Source: Chloroflexota bacterium
GTDB taxonomy: Bacteria; Chloroflexota; UBA11872
Reading direction: 5' to 3'
Length of the DNA stretch: 52,450 nt
NCBI GenBank assembly: GCA_026707285.1
Contig: JAPOXD010000043.1
Span: 1-52,450, forward strand
Shown: one piece after another, positions 52,284 through 52,450 of the stretch
Layout of the letters: each line of letters begins with the position of its first letter
How positions within the stretch are numbered: the stretch's first letter is position 1
Position numbers and translations under genes: made by a program
Notes under the pieces: generated by a model
Told to the model about the DNA's origin: nothing
Database searches by the model: none
Seen by the model: the letters and a program-made list of their open reading frames with translations, nothing else

Positions 52284-52450
52284 GAGGCGTGCGCAAAGGA
52301 GTGGTTGAGCATACGAACGGCGCGGCAGCCTGGCAATGCGTCCAGGACTTTGTATGCCTGGTTCTACAGATTCGTCATTCCCGCGGAGGAGCGATGGTGG
52401 ATTCACATTTCAAGTGCAACGGTTGATCCCAGAAGACCTCGGCTGGGGTT
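52284..52450. other. Upstream noncoding segment at window end
   Basis: No gene is seen in these 167 bases. They presumably hold the promoter of the minus-strand methyltransferase-domain gene. TTCGTCATTCCCGCGG (52371-52386) resembles one half of a common dispersed element (…CGCGGGAATGACGAA on the other strand). The adjacent neighbour is beyond the window. Confidence 0.5.

Overview
The window is a GC-rich (roughly two thirds G+C by eye), densely packed bacterial chromosome segment. Start codons are often GTG and sometimes TTG. The gene content (MreBCD–PBP2–RodA, MurF, a MraY-like transferase, a complete Liv-type transporter, a PurS/PurQ/PurL-type purine pathway, fused LutAB-like protein, stand-alone pterin-binding methyltransferase domain) together with the dispersed intergenic elements suggests an uncultivated Chloroflexota-like lineage, for example a marine or sponge-associated group. 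That placement is inference; no rRNA gene is present to confirm it. I see no IS element, phage gene, tRNA, rRNA or CRISPR array.

Layout. 1-262 is noncoding and carries two copies of a GGGCGCCC-containing repeat plus a C/G-rich hairpin element. 263-3438 holds a FIST-domain protein (minus), a small conserved protein, a beta-hydroxyacid dehydrogenase and a cupin (plus). 3612-8871 is a full branched-chain-amino-acid-type ABC transporter (binding lipoprotein, two permeases, two ATPases); the first permease has a large extra membrane insert. 8919-11974 (minus) encodes an amidohydrolase, a Rieske protein, a metallophosphoesterase and a methyltransferase. 12061-16210 (plus) is pyruvate kinase, a fused LUD/Fe-S/CCG oxidoreductase and an HD phosphohydrolase. 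16244-18892 has a double GNAT protein, a cyclase-family hydrolase and a Nudix hydrolase.

From 19020 to 43421 everything is on the plus strand: PHP-domain protein and Lon; then mreB-mreC-mreD-mrdA-rodA (cell elongation), thrB, guaA, purD-purB-purC-purS-purQ-purL, a 144-base gap, purF-purM-purN-purH and a glycogen-synthase-like GT5. The purine genes cover the route from PRPP to IMP and then GMP, except for AIR carboxylation (purE/purK) and guaB, which are not here. 43418-46227 (minus) is tsaE-tsaB-rimI-tsaD, the t6A tRNA modification set with the ribosomal-protein acetyltransferase. 46242-51349 (plus) is a glycosyltransferase, a MraY-like transferase, an APH-fold putative pseudokinase and MurF, a candidate envelope-precursor module. 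The window closes with a minus-strand pterin-binding methyltransferase domain.

Two features run throughout. First, neighbouring genes repeatedly share a four-base ATGA/GTGA/TTGA or one-base TGATG stop/start overlap, implying translational coupling. Second, several operon ends have strong GC hairpins without a T-tract. The most unusual items are the GT–MraY-like–pseudokinase–MurF cluster, the Lys-to-Trp change in the KxGGL motif of the GlgA-like protein, the insert in the LivH-like permease, and the purL–purF junction, which is open in frame.
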